A stretch of DNA of 64,000 bases from Falsiroseomonas algicola. Lineage in GTDB: Bacteria > Pseudomonadota > Alphaproteobacteria > Acetobacterales > Acetobacteraceae. The stretch spans positions 186,001-250,000 of the forward strand of contig NZ_JAAIKB010000004.1 in assembly GCF_011040385.1 (NCBI RefSeq), given 5' to 3'. The position numbers were made by a program, and so were the translations under genes. Shown in pieces: positions 24,480-34,283 of the stretch. The notes under the pieces were generated by a model, which saw nothing but the letters and a program-made list of their open reading frames with translations, had not been told where the DNA came from and ran no database searches. How positions within the stretch are numbered: position 1 is the first letter of the stretch; each line of letters starts with the position of its first letter.

Positions 24480-25663
24480 GCGCAGGTATCAGCCGGGAAG
24501 CTGTCGAAGAGCGACCAGGCCTGGTTCTTGATCTCGATGATGAAGCCCGGCAGTTCGGCGTCGCGCGCCGCGTCGAAGCAGGTGTTCTCGCCCGTCACGC
24601 CGGTGAAGCGGATGCCGCGCAGCGCGTCGCGGAAGGCGGTGCGCTCGGCGGCGATGCGCGATGCCTCGCCCGTCACCTGCGCGCGCTCCGCCGCCTGCTT
24701 CATCAGGTAGACGATGTCATAGGCCTGGGCATCGCTGTGGTGCGGGATGCGCTTGCTGGTCAGGCCGCGCTTCGCATTCTCCTCCGCGTATTTGCGGGTG
24801 AAGGCGCGCGTGGCATCGTTGCGGTCCCACCAGAAGCCGGCGACGATGATCATGCCCTCGCCCTCCGGTCCGAAGAGCTCGACAGAGTTCGGATCGGCGA
24901 AGATCTGGCTGCCGATGACACGGCCGGTGAAGCCCTGGCGGCGCAATTCGCGCAGCACCTTGCCCGCGCCATCCGGCGTCGCCGCCAGCGCCACCACCTC
25001 CGGCCCGCGCTGCAGGATCTGCGTGACCTGCGGCGCCACGTCGAAGGTGCGGTACTGGAAGCTCACCGGCTCCCCGAAGCTGATGTTCCGCGCACGCAGC
25101 AGGCCCGGATAGAACTGCGTCGCCGTGATGTTGGAGATGCGCTCATCGGAGATGAACATGATCTCCGCCTTGCTCGCCGGCACGCCCTTGCGCGTCAGCG
25201 ACGTCAGCAGCCGCCCGAACTGCTTGCCCTCATCCTCCGTCAGCCGCCAGGCATAGCTGAAATTGCCGGTGAGGCCAGGCTGGGAGGCGGAGTTGGAAAT
25301 CTGCACGATGCCCAGCCGTTCGCCGACCGGAAACGCCACCGCCGATTCGCCGGAGGAGAAGGGCCCGATGATCGCCAGCGCATTGTCGTCACGCGCGAAT
25401 TTCTGCGCCGCCGTCGCGGCCTGGCGGGGGTCGGAGCCGGTGTCGAACTTCTCGATCCGGATGCGGCGGCCATTGATGCCGCCGGCGGCGTTGATCTCCG
25501 CCACCGCGATGTCGACGCAGGTCTCCGTCGCCTCCCCCGGCGTCTTCAGCGGCCCGGACTTCACCATGGTGAGCCCGATCACGATGTCCCGCGCCTGCGC
25601 CAGCGCGGGCAGGGCGAGAAGGCCGCCCGAGGCGGCGAGAAGGGTCCTGCGCTTCATCATCAT
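24476..25663 (-). CDS. branched-chain-type ABC transporter substrate-binding protein (LivJ-like)
   Basis: 395 residues; three ATGs in a row (25663, 25660, 25657) compete, and GGAG lies five bases before the first. Signal: MKRRTLLAASGGLLALPALAQA, with RR suggesting Tat. The mature protein is a type I periplasmic fold: IVIGLTMVKSGPLKTPGE, then NAAGGINGRRIRIEKFDTGSDP-type segment and IIGPFSSGESAVAFP. It delivers ligand to the LivHMGF proteins encoded just upstream. Despite the name, family members bind aromatic acids, amides and urea as well as amino acids. Confidence 0.9.
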   Translation of the reverse strand: MMMKRRTLLAASGGLLALPALAQARDIVIGLTMVKSGPLKTPGEATETCVDIAVAEINAAGGINGRRIRIEKFDTGSDPRQAATAAQKFARDDNALAIIGPFSSGESAVAFPVGERLGIVQISNSASQPGLTGNFSYAWRLTEDEGKQFGRLLTSLTRKGVPASKAEIMFISDERISNITATQFYPGLLRARNISFGEPVSFQYRTFDVAPQVTQILQRGPEVVALAATPDGAGKVLRELRRQGFTGRVIGSQIFADPNSVELFGPEGEGMIIVAGFWWDRNDATRAFTRKYAEENAKRGLTSKRIPHHSDAQAYDIVYLMKQAAERAQVTGEASRIAAERTAFRDALRGIRFTGVTGENTCFDAARDAELPGFIIEIKNQAWSLFDSFPADTCA

Positions 25664-25677
25664 CGTCTCTCCGTCCC

Positions 25678-26385
25678 TCAATGCGATCCGAGATACGCCG
25701 CCGCCAGCGCCTCATTGTCGGCCAGCCGGTCCGCCGGACCGTCCAGCACGATGCGGCCGAGTTCCATCACATAGCCCCGTGACGCCGTGCGCAGCGCCAT
25801 CCGCGTGTTCTGCTCCACCAGCAGGATCGCGAGCCCGTCGCGGTTCAGCTCCCGCACCAGCTCGAACAGCCGCCCCACCAGCAGCGGCGAGAGGCCGAGA
25901 GAGGGCTCGTCCAGCATCATCAGCCGCGGCCGTGCCAGCAGCGCGCGGCTGATCGCCAGCATCTGCTGTTCACCGCCCGAGAGCACGGAGGCCAGCATGT
26001 CCCGCCGCGCCGCCAGGTTGGAGAAGCGGGCATAGATGCCCTCGATGTCGCGCGCGACATCGCCATCCCGGCGCCCATAGGCGCCCATCAGCAGGTTCTC
26101 ATGCACCGTCAGGCTGACCAGGATCTGCCGCCCCTCCGGCACCAGCACCAGGCCGCGCTTCACGCGCTCCGGCGCGCTCAGCGCCGTGACATCGGCGCCG
26201 TCGAAGATGATGCGCCCGCCCGCCGGCGTCACCGCGCCGGCGATCGCCTTCAGCAGGCTCGACTTGCCCGCGCCATTGGCGCCGAGCACCGTCACCACCT
26301 CCGCCGTGGCGACGCCAAGCGACACCCCGCGCACGGCATGGGTGCGGCCGTAGCGGACCTCCAGCCCCTCGATCTCAAGCAGCAT
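25678..26385 (-). CDS. livF: ABC transporter ATP-binding protein LivF
   Basis: 235 residues starting at MLLEIEGLEVRYG; the ATG lies inside the end of livG (11-base overlap). Walker A GANGAGKS near 36-43, signature LSGGEQQM, Walker B LMMLDEPSLGLSP, and the LivF-type LLVEQN switch region. Together with LivG it energises the branched-chain-type importer. The binding-protein gene begins 14 bases downstream. Confidence 0.93.
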   Translation of the reverse strand: MLLEIEGLEVRYGRTHAVRGVSLGVATAEVVTVLGANGAGKSSLLKAIAGAVTPAGGRIIFDGADVTALSAPERVKRGLVLVPEGRQILVSLTVHENLLMGAYGRRDGDVARDIEGIYARFSNLAARRDMLASVLSGGEQQMLAISRALLARPRLMMLDEPSLGLSPLLVGRLFELVRELNRDGLAILLVEQNTRMALRTASRGYVMELGRIVLDGPADRLADNEALAAAYLGSH

Positions 26386-27139
26386 CGGCACCGAGATAGG
26401 CCTCCCGCACCAGCGCATCGGCCCGCGCGCCGGCCATGCTGCCCTCGTAGATCCGCTTGCCGAAATTCAGCACCACGACGCGGTCGCAGACCTCGTCCAC
26501 GAAGCCCATGTCGTGCTCCACCACCAGCAGCGCCGTGCCGCCCTCCGCGATCTTCCGCAGGAAGCGCGCCAGCTCCGCCGTCTCCGCCGGGTTCAGCCCC
26601 GCCGCCGGTTCGTCCAGCAGCAGCAGCTTCGGCCGGCTGGCCAGCGCGCGCACCACCTCGATCTTCTTGCGGATGCCGTAGGGAAGGCTGGAGACGACGT
26701 CGCCCGGATCGATGTCGAGCCCCGCCTCCGCCAGCAGCGCCTCGGCATCCCGCCGCCAACGGCCCCGGGGCATCCAGCCGATCGGCGTCAGCAGCGCGCC
26801 GAGACCCGAGGCGCGCGCCTGCTGGCCGAGCATGACATTCTCCACCGCCGAGAGATGCGGCATCAGCCGGATGTTCTGGAAGGACCGCGCCATGCCCGCC
26901 AGCACGCGGTCCCGTGGCGGCAGCGTGCCGATGGCCTTCCCATCCAGCGTGATCGTCCCCGCATCCAGCGGATAGACGCCGGAGATCAGGTTGAAGACCG
27001 TCGTCTTCCCCGCGCCATTCGGCCCGATCAGGCCAAGCCTGCCGCCGCGCGGCACGGTGAAGGAGACGTCGTCCACCACGCGCAGCCCGCCGAAGGCCTT
27101 GCCGATGCCGGCGACCGTCAGCAGCGCCTCATCCGGCAT
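26375..27139 (-). CDS. livG: ABC transporter ATP-binding protein LivG
   Basis: About 254 residues. Two ATGs, 27145 and 27139, are possible; GGAGG is one base from the first and seven from the second, so 27139 is preferred. Walker A GPNGAGKT near 39-46, a LivG-type Q-loop (ARSFQNIRLMPHLSAVENV), a SLPYGIRKKIEVVRALA signature, Walker B LLLLDEPAAGLNP and switch VVEHDM. The start overlaps the end of livM by about 11 bases. Confidence 0.92.
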   Translation of the reverse strand: MPDEALLTVAGIGKAFGGLRVVDDVSFTVPRGGRLGLIGPNGAGKTTVFNLISGVYPLDAGTITLDGKAIGTLPPRDRVLAGMARSFQNIRLMPHLSAVENVMLGQQARASGLGALLTPIGWMPRGRWRRDAEALLAEAGLDIDPGDVVSSLPYGIRKKIEVVRALASRPKLLLLDEPAAGLNPAETAELARFLRKIAEGGTALLVVEHDMGFVDEVCDRVVVLNFGKRIYEGSMAGARADALVREAYLGADAA

Positions 27140-27974
27140 CGGCATGCCTCCGCCTTCCCATGAGGCGCGCGAGCAGGGTGCGCGTGACCATCCCCTCCGG
27201 CCGGAACATCATCATGGCGACGATCATCACGCCGAAGACGACGTAGCGCCAGGATCCACCGATGCGCAGCAGCTCCGGCACGATGGTGAAGAAGGAGGCG
27301 CCCACCAGCGGCCCCCAGGCGGTCTGCGTGCCGCCGATCAGGACGAAGAGCAGCACGTAGATCGACAGCAGCGGCGAGAAATACTGCGCCTCCACGAAGG
27401 AGAAGTGATGCGCGTAGAGCGCGCCCGCCAGCCCCGCCAGCCCGCCGCCGATGGCGAAGCCCGCCACCTGCACGGCCCGCGCCGGCACCCCCATCAGCAC
27501 CGCCACCAGTTCGTCATCATGCAGCGCCCGCATCGCCAGGCCGAGCCTGGTCGCCGTCAGCCAGAAGACCCCGATCGTCACCGCCGCGGCCACGCCCAGC
27601 AGCACCGGCAGGTCCACGTATTCGGTGACGACCAGGCCCATCGCACCGCCGAGCGCCGGCTGCGTCAGGATGATGCCGGTGACGACCTGCGCGAAGGCGA
27701 AGGTCGCCAGCACCATGTAGACGCCCCGCGTGCGCAGCACGGGAAAGGCGATGCCGATGCCGACCAGCGCGGTCAGCAAGGTCGCCGCCGGCACGGTCAA
27801 GGCCGGCGTCCAGCCCAGCTGTTCGCCGAGCATCGCCGCGCCATAGGCGCCGATCGCCATGAAGCCCGCGCCACCCAAATTCAGCTGCCCCGCCGTCGCG
27901 GTGACGAAGATGCCGTAGGCGAAGATGATGTTGATGGCGAGGATCGCCAGGATGCCGGACCAGTAGCCGGACAT
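27129..27974 (-). CDS. livM: branched-chain-type ABC transporter permease LivM
   Basis: 281 residues starting one base after the livH stop. It is highly hydrophobic, with LivM motifs: ATAGQLNLGGAGFMAIGAY near 26-44, RTRGVYMVLATFAFAQV near 83-99, and FAIGGGLAGLAGALYAHH near 172-189. It forms the channel with LivH. It is cotranscribed with livHGF, the binding protein, SDR and MBL genes. Confidence 0.92.
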   Translation of the reverse strand: MSGYWSGILAILAINIIFAYGIFVTATAGQLNLGGAGFMAIGAYGAAMLGEQLGWTPALTVPAATLLTALVGIGIAFPVLRTRGVYMVLATFAFAQVVTGIILTQPALGGAMGLVVTEYVDLPVLLGVAAAVTIGVFWLTATRLGLAMRALHDDELVAVLMGVPARAVQVAGFAIGGGLAGLAGALYAHHFSFVEAQYFSPLLSIYVLLFVLIGGTQTAWGPLVGASFFTIVPELLRIGGSWRYVVFGVMIVAMMMFRPEGMVTRTLLARLMGRRRHADAG

Positions 27975-27975
27975 G

Positions 27976-28992
27976 TCAGAGCTTCCCCTTGCCGATGCGC
28001 GAACCGCCGAACAGCCCCTGCGGCCGCAGCACGATGGCCAGCAGCAGCACGGTCCAGACCACCACCTGCGCCGCGTCGCCGCCGAAGAAGTGGATGCCGA
28101 GCGTCTCCAGCAGCCCCACCAGCAGCCCACCCGCGATGGCGCCCCAGATCGATCCCAGCCCCCCCAGCACCATGGCCGCGATCGCCTTGGTGCCGACATG
28201 GTCGCCCATGAAGGGGGAGACATCGCTGTAGTTCACGACAAACAGCGCACCGGCGACGCCGCAGAGCAGCCCGCTCAGCAGGAACACCACCGGCACGATG
28301 CGCGTGACCTCCACGCCCAGCAGCGTCGCGGTATCGGGGCTTTCCGCGATGCTCCGCAGGGCACGCCCCGTTCGCGTCCGGGCCAGCAGCCAGGACAGCC
28401 AGAACACGATCGCGAGCGACAGCAGCAGCGAGGCCAGCTGCGGCAGCCCCACCACCAGCGGGCCCACCTGCCAGTCCAGCCGGAAGCGCACCGGGAAGCT
28501 CTGCGCGTCCGACCCCAGCACGATCAGCACCAAGTGCTCGAAGATCAGCAGGAAGCCGAGGGACGACACCAGCGGGATCGCATGTTCCGTCGCATCCCCA
28601 TGCCGCGTCTTGAGGTAGCGGAAGGTGAAGCGCTCCACGACCAGGGAGGCGAGGATCGCCACCACGATCCCCGGCGGCAGGGCGAGCGCCCAGTGCCAGG
28701 CCTCCGTGAAGGGCAGCCCATGCCGCGCCAGGCCCCAGGCCACCATGCCCGTCAGCATGAACATCGTGGGGATAGTAAAATTGAGAAAATTCAGGACGCC
28801 GATGGTGAGCGTGAAGGCCACCGCCACCGCGACATAGATGCCGCCCAGCATCAGGCCGGACACCACCTGCTGCGCCAGCGTCGCGCCCCCCGGCAGCGCG
28901 GCCAGGCCCGCGATGGCCGCCACGCAGCCCACCGCCACCCCCGCCGAGACCACCAGCGGATGCGCCCCGCGCACCCCGGCCGCGGCGCTCAT
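27976..28992 (-). CDS. livH: branched-chain-type ABC transporter permease LivH
   Basis: 338 residues from the ATG at 28992; longer in-frame starts add a non-hydrophobic Arg-rich stretch. It has LivH motifs: LMLGGIYVAVAVAFTLTIGV near 46-65, ARTRTGRALRSIAESPDTATLLGV near residue 205, and AIAAMVLGGLGSIWGAIAGG near 275-294. It is the first gene of the operon. A near-palindromic TTGTCCGGACCAA lies 58-70 bases upstream. The ribosome site is weak. Confidence 0.91.
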   Translation of the reverse strand: MSAAAGVRGAHPLVVSAGVAVGCVAAIAGLAALPGGATLAQQVVSGLMLGGIYVAVAVAFTLTIGVLNFLNFTIPTMFMLTGMVAWGLARHGLPFTEAWHWALALPPGIVVAILASLVVERFTFRYLKTRHGDATEHAIPLVSSLGFLLIFEHLVLIVLGSDAQSFPVRFRLDWQVGPLVVGLPQLASLLLSLAIVFWLSWLLARTRTGRALRSIAESPDTATLLGVEVTRIVPVVFLLSGLLCGVAGALFVVNYSDVSPFMGDHVGTKAIAAMVLGGLGSIWGAIAGGLLVGLLETLGIHFFGGDAAQVVVWTVLLLAIVLRPQGLFGGSRIGKGKL

Positions 28993-29049
28993 GCGCGGAG
29001 TTTCACCCAGCGAGAAAACACGCGATGCGGCAAGCGCGGCTCCTGCGAT

Positions 29050-29062
29050 TTGTCCGGACCAA
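29050..29062. promoter_or_regulatory. candidate operator TTGTCCGGACCAA upstream of livH
   Basis: Near-palindrome in the 112-bp gap upstream of livH. It differs from the perfect TTGTCCGGACAA at 3992 by one inserted base, and both are followed by AATGG and a GC-rich run. The same orientation relative to the minus-strand gene suggests a shared regulator, plausibly GntR-type, that is not encoded here. Confidence 0.4.
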
Positions 29063-29104
29063 TGGGGCCCAGATTCGCGGCACCGCGCAAGTCTCATTAA
29101 CGCA

Positions 29105-30727
<1,623 letters not shown>

Positions 30728-30845
30728 GGAGGGCCCGGTGCGGTTTCGCGGCCCCTATGCCACAGCGCCCCCGCCCGCGCGACCGCCCCGCATTGTCCGC
30801 GCCCGCCCCATGGGGGATGCTCCGGCCCACGCGAAGGAGACGCCC

Positions 30846-31829
30846 ATGCCCCCCTTGCCCCGCCGCCCCCTGCTGGCGGCCCTGCTCGCCGCCCCCGGCC
30901 TGGCGCCGGGCCTGGCCCGTGCCCAGGCCACCTGGCCGAGCCAGCCCGTGCGCCTCGTACTGCCCTACGCCGCGGGCGGACCCACGGACATCATCGCCCG
31001 CCTGATCGCCGATGCCCTGTCCCAGCGCCTGCCGCAGCGCGTGGTGGTGGAGAACCGGACCGGCGCGGGCGGCAATATCGGCGCCTCCGCCGTCGCCAAG
31101 TCCCGGCCGGATGGCGGGACCTTCCTCTTCACCAATACCGGCCATGCCGTGAACCGCGCGCTCTATGCGCGGCTGGACTACGACCCGGCGAAGGACCTCA
31201 CCCCCGTCACCATCGTGGCCGAAAGCCCCATGGTGCTGCTGGTGCCGAACAGCTCCCCCGCCCGCACGCTGGCCGAGTTCGTGGAGCGGGTCCGCGCCCA
31301 GCCCGGTGCCTTCAGCTATGGCAGCACCGGCACGGGCGGGGCGCTGCAGCTGGTCAGCCTGCTGCTGCTGAAGGCCGCCGGGCTGCGCATGGAGGAAGTT
31401 CCCTATCGCGGCAGCGCCCCCGCCGCGCAGGACCTGATCGCGGGGCGGATCGAGATGCTCTACGACGCCGGCGCCACGGCCTTCCCGCTGGCCACCGGCG
31501 GCCAGGCCCGCGCGCTCGTCGTCTCCTCCGCCCAGCGCAGCGCCGTCATGCCGGCGGTGCCGACAGTGGGCGAGGCCGGCTTCCCCGCCGCCACCTTCAG
31601 CGTCTGGCAGGGCATCCTGGCGCCGACGGGCACGCCCGAGCCCATCATCACCCGCCTGCGTGACGAAGTCGCTTCCCTGCTCGGCGATGGCCCGCTCCGC
31701 GCGCGCCTCACGGAACTCGGCGCGGAGCGCATCGTGGCCAATACCCCCGCCGAGGCCCGCGCCTATGTCGAGGCGGAGATGACGCGCTGGGAAGCGGTGC
31801 TGCGCGACGCCGGGGTGCAGCCGCAATGA
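30846..31829 (+). CDS. Bug/TctC-type binding protein
   Basis: 327 residues. Signal RRPLLAALLAAPGLAPGLARAQ, then the Bug signature WPSQPVRLVLPYAAGGPTDIIARL, VVENRTGAGGNIGAS and EEVPYRGSAPAAQDLIAG. GAAGGAG precedes the ATG. Its stop overlaps the start of a CaiB-type CoA transferase (ATGA at 31826-31829), so it probably imports the acid that the transferase activates. No TctAB membrane genes are present. Confidence 0.92.
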   Translation: MPPLPRRPLLAALLAAPGLAPGLARAQATWPSQPVRLVLPYAAGGPTDIIARLIADALSQRLPQRVVVENRTGAGGNIGASAVAKSRPDGGTFLFTNTGHAVNRALYARLDYDPAKDLTPVTIVAESPMVLLVPNSSPARTLAEFVERVRAQPGAFSYGSTGTGGALQLVSLLLLKAAGLRMEEVPYRGSAPAAQDLIAGRIEMLYDAGATAFPLATGGQARALVVSSAQRSAVMPAVPTVGEAGFPAATFSVWQGILAPTGTPEPIITRLRDEVASLLGDGPLRARLTELGAERIVANTPAEARAYVEAEMTRWEAVLRDAGVQPQ

Positions 31830-33022
31830 CTACGCTGCCCCTGCATGGCGTTCGCGTACTGGACCTGACCAACGTCCTGGCCGGCCCCTTCGCCACCTAC
31901 CAGCTGGCCCTGATGGGCGCCGAGGTCATCAAGATCGAGCAGCCCGTGCGCGGTGACTTGGCGCGGCGCCTCGGCGCGGATCCGGAGGCTGCGAAGCGCA
32001 ACATGGGTGCCTCCTTCGTCGCAGTGAATGCGGGCAAGCAATCCGTCACGCTCGACCTCAAGCACCCCAAGGGGAAGGAGGTCTTCAAGCGCCTGGTCGC
32101 GGAGGCCGATGTGTTGGTGGAGAATTTCCGCCCCGGCGTGATGGACCGCCTCGGCCTGGGGTGGGAAGCGCTGTCTGCGATCCGCCCGAGCCTCGTCTTC
32201 TGCGCCATTTCCGGCTTCGGCAAGGACGGGCCGCTGGCCAAGCGCCCGGCCTATGACCAGATCGTCCAGGGCATGGCGGGAGTGATGAGCATCACCGGCA
32301 GCGCCGAGAGCGCGCCGCTGCGCGTCGGCTTCCCGGTCTCCGATACGGTGGGCGGCCTCACCGCCGCCTTCGCCGTCGCCTCCGCGCTGGTCGGCGCCCG
32401 CGCCACGGGCCAGGGCCGCTTCCTTGATGTCTCCATGCTGGAATCGACGCTGGCGACAATGGGGTGGATCGTCTCCAACTTCCTCAATGCCGGCGTGGTG
32501 CCGACGCCGATGGGCAACGACAATTTCAGCGCCGCCCCCTCCGGCGCCTTCCGCACCGGCGATGGCCTGATCAACATCGCGGCGAATGAGGACAAGCAAT
32601 ACGCCGCGCTCTGCGAGCAGATCGGCCGGCCGGACCTGCTGACCGACCCGCGCTTCAGCGACCGCCACGCCCGCAAGGCCAATCGTGCCGCGCTGACGGT
32701 GGAAGTTGAATCGGCACTCGCCGCGAAGGACGCCGCCAGCTGGGAATCGCTGCTGGTCGCCGCCGGCGTGCCTGCGGGCCAGGTGCTCAGCGTGCCCGCC
32801 ATCATCAACCACGCCCATGTCCAGGACCGCGGCTTCGTGACGGAGATCGAAGCGCCCGAGGGCACCCAGCGCCTGACGCGCTGCGGCTTCCGCTTCGGCG
32901 ATGCCAACCCCGCCCCCGCCGGCCCGGCGCCCGCGCTCTCCGCCCAGACGGCAGATTGGCTGCGGCGCCTCGGCTATGACGAGGCCGCCATCGCCGCGAT
33001 GCGCGACGAAGGCGTGGTCTGA
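31826..33022 (+). CDS. CaiB/BaiF-family CoA transferase
   Basis: 398 residues of the class III CoA transferase family. Motifs include GVRVLDLTNVLAGPFATYQLALMGAEVIKIEQP-type N-terminus (residues 7-38), VTLDLKHPKGKEVFKRLV, VLVENFRPGVMDRLG near 93-107, and FCAISGFGKDGP. The catalytic Asp of the family is expected near residue 170 (in FLDVSMLE-type context nearby). It transfers CoA from a donor acyl-CoA to a carboxylate. Coupling with a Bug protein suggests uptake and activation of an organic acid. Confidence 0.91.
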   Translation: MTTLPLHGVRVLDLTNVLAGPFATYQLALMGAEVIKIEQPVRGDLARRLGADPEAAKRNMGASFVAVNAGKQSVTLDLKHPKGKEVFKRLVAEADVLVENFRPGVMDRLGLGWEALSAIRPSLVFCAISGFGKDGPLAKRPAYDQIVQGMAGVMSITGSAESAPLRVGFPVSDTVGGLTAAFAVASALVGARATGQGRFLDVSMLESTLATMGWIVSNFLNAGVVPTPMGNDNFSAAPSGAFRTGDGLINIAANEDKQYAALCEQIGRPDLLTDPRFSDRHARKANRAALTVEVESALAAKDAASWESLLVAAGVPAGQVLSVPAIINHAHVQDRGFVTEIEAPEGTQRLTRCGFRFGDANPAPAGPAPALSAQTADWLRRLGYDEAAIAAMRDEGVV

Positions 33023-33023
33023 A

Positions 33024-34268
33024 TCAGAGGAAACGCTCCGCCCGATAGGGCTCCGGCGGAATGAAGGGCGCCTCCCCCGTCATCATCTCCGCCAGCAGCC
33101 TTCCCGTGGTCGGGCCCAGCGTCAGCCCCTGATGCGCATGGCCGAAGGCGCACCAGGCGCCTTCCTGGCCGGGTAGCGCCCCGATCACCGGCAGCATGTC
33201 CGGCATGCAGGGGCGCGTGCCCATCCAGGGCGTGTCCTCCACCCGCTCCGCCAGCGGCAGCAGGCCGCGTGCGATGGGCTCCGCCTGTTCCAGCTGGACG
33301 GGCGTCGGCGGCGCGTCCGGCGCGGCAAACTCCGCGCCCGTGGTAAGCCGGATGCCGGCGCGCATCGGCGCCAGCAGGAAGCCGCTCGGCGTATCGAGGA
33401 TCGGGCGATGCAGGACTGCATTGCCGCGCAGGCGGAAATGACGGTGGTAGCCCCGCTTGCCGAAGAGCGGCGGCGCATAGCCGAGCTTGCGCGTGACTTT
33501 CGTGGCCGCGGCGCCGAGCGCGATGACGACCTCCGCCGCCTCCACCGCGCCCTCGACGGTCTGCACGCGCCAGCCCGCGCCCGCGCGTTCCAGCGTCGTC
33601 GCATCGCCATGCAGGAAGCGGCCGCCCGCCTCCGCGAAGCGCGCGGCGTATGCCAGCACCAGCGCCTGCGGATCGCTGACGGAGAGCGGATCGGTCCAAT
33701 GGATCGCCCCCGCGCGCCCCACCATCAGATGCGGCTCCGCCGCCGCCAGCCCCTGGCCGTCCAGCGCGACGAAATTCACGCCATGCTCCGCCCGCGCGCG
33801 TTCCGCCTGGCGCAGCGCCGCCTCCAACCCCGCGGCATCGCCATACAGCCGCATCCAGCCGATCGGCCGCAGCAGCGCCATGGCGGACGTGCCGCGCACC
33901 AGCGCCAGGTGTTCGTCGAGGCAGGTCTCGATCAGCGCCGCATGGGCCGAGGCCGCGGCCTCGTAGCGCTCGGGTTCCGAATGCCACCAGTATTGCAGCA
34001 GGGGGGAGGCGACGCCCGGCAGCGCGCCCCAATGGTAGCGTGCGTCGATGGCGCGGTTGCCGGCGATGCGCAGGATCTCCCGCACCTGGCGCGGGAAGGC
34101 GTGCGGAAAGACCGCTTCCCGCTGGATCAGCCCGCCATTGCCGAAGGAAGCGCCCTCACCGGGGTCCTGCCGGTCCACCAGCACCACGTCGCGCCCGCGC
34201 CGTGCCACGTGCAGCGCGACGGAGACGCCGACCATGCCGGCGCCGAGCACCAGGACCGAGGATGCCAT
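33024..34268 (-). CDS. FAD-dependent amino acid dehydrogenase/oxidase (DadA-like)
   Basis: 414 residues. The FAD dinucleotide motif GAGMVG is at 9-14, followed by ASFGNGGLIQ near 40-49, the DadA-type flavin contact. The C-terminus has FGHAHQGLTLGPTTGRLLAE, the second FAD motif of the DAO family. DadA-like enzymes oxidise D-amino acids to keto acids at the membrane. It is 15 bases downstream of a peptide-binding protein gene on the same strand, so it may act on imported D-residues. A second DAO-family gene is at 53068. Confidence 0.89.
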   Translation of the reverse strand: MASSVLVLGAGMVGVSVALHVARRGRDVVLVDRQDPGEGASFGNGGLIQREAVFPHAFPRQVREILRIAGNRAIDARYHWGALPGVASPLLQYWWHSEPERYEAAASAHAALIETCLDEHLALVRGTSAMALLRPIGWMRLYGDAAGLEAALRQAERARAEHGVNFVALDGQGLAAAEPHLMVGRAGAIHWTDPLSVSDPQALVLAYAARFAEAGGRFLHGDATTLERAGAGWRVQTVEGAVEAAEVVIALGAAATKVTRKLGYAPPLFGKRGYHRHFRLRGNAVLHRPILDTPSGFLLAPMRAGIRLTTGAEFAAPDAPPTPVQLEQAEPIARGLLPLAERVEDTPWMGTRPCMPDMLPVIGALPGQEGAWCAFGHAHQGLTLGPTTGRLLAEMMTGEAPFIPPEPYRAERFL

Positions 34269-34283
34269 CCGTCGCCCCGACGT

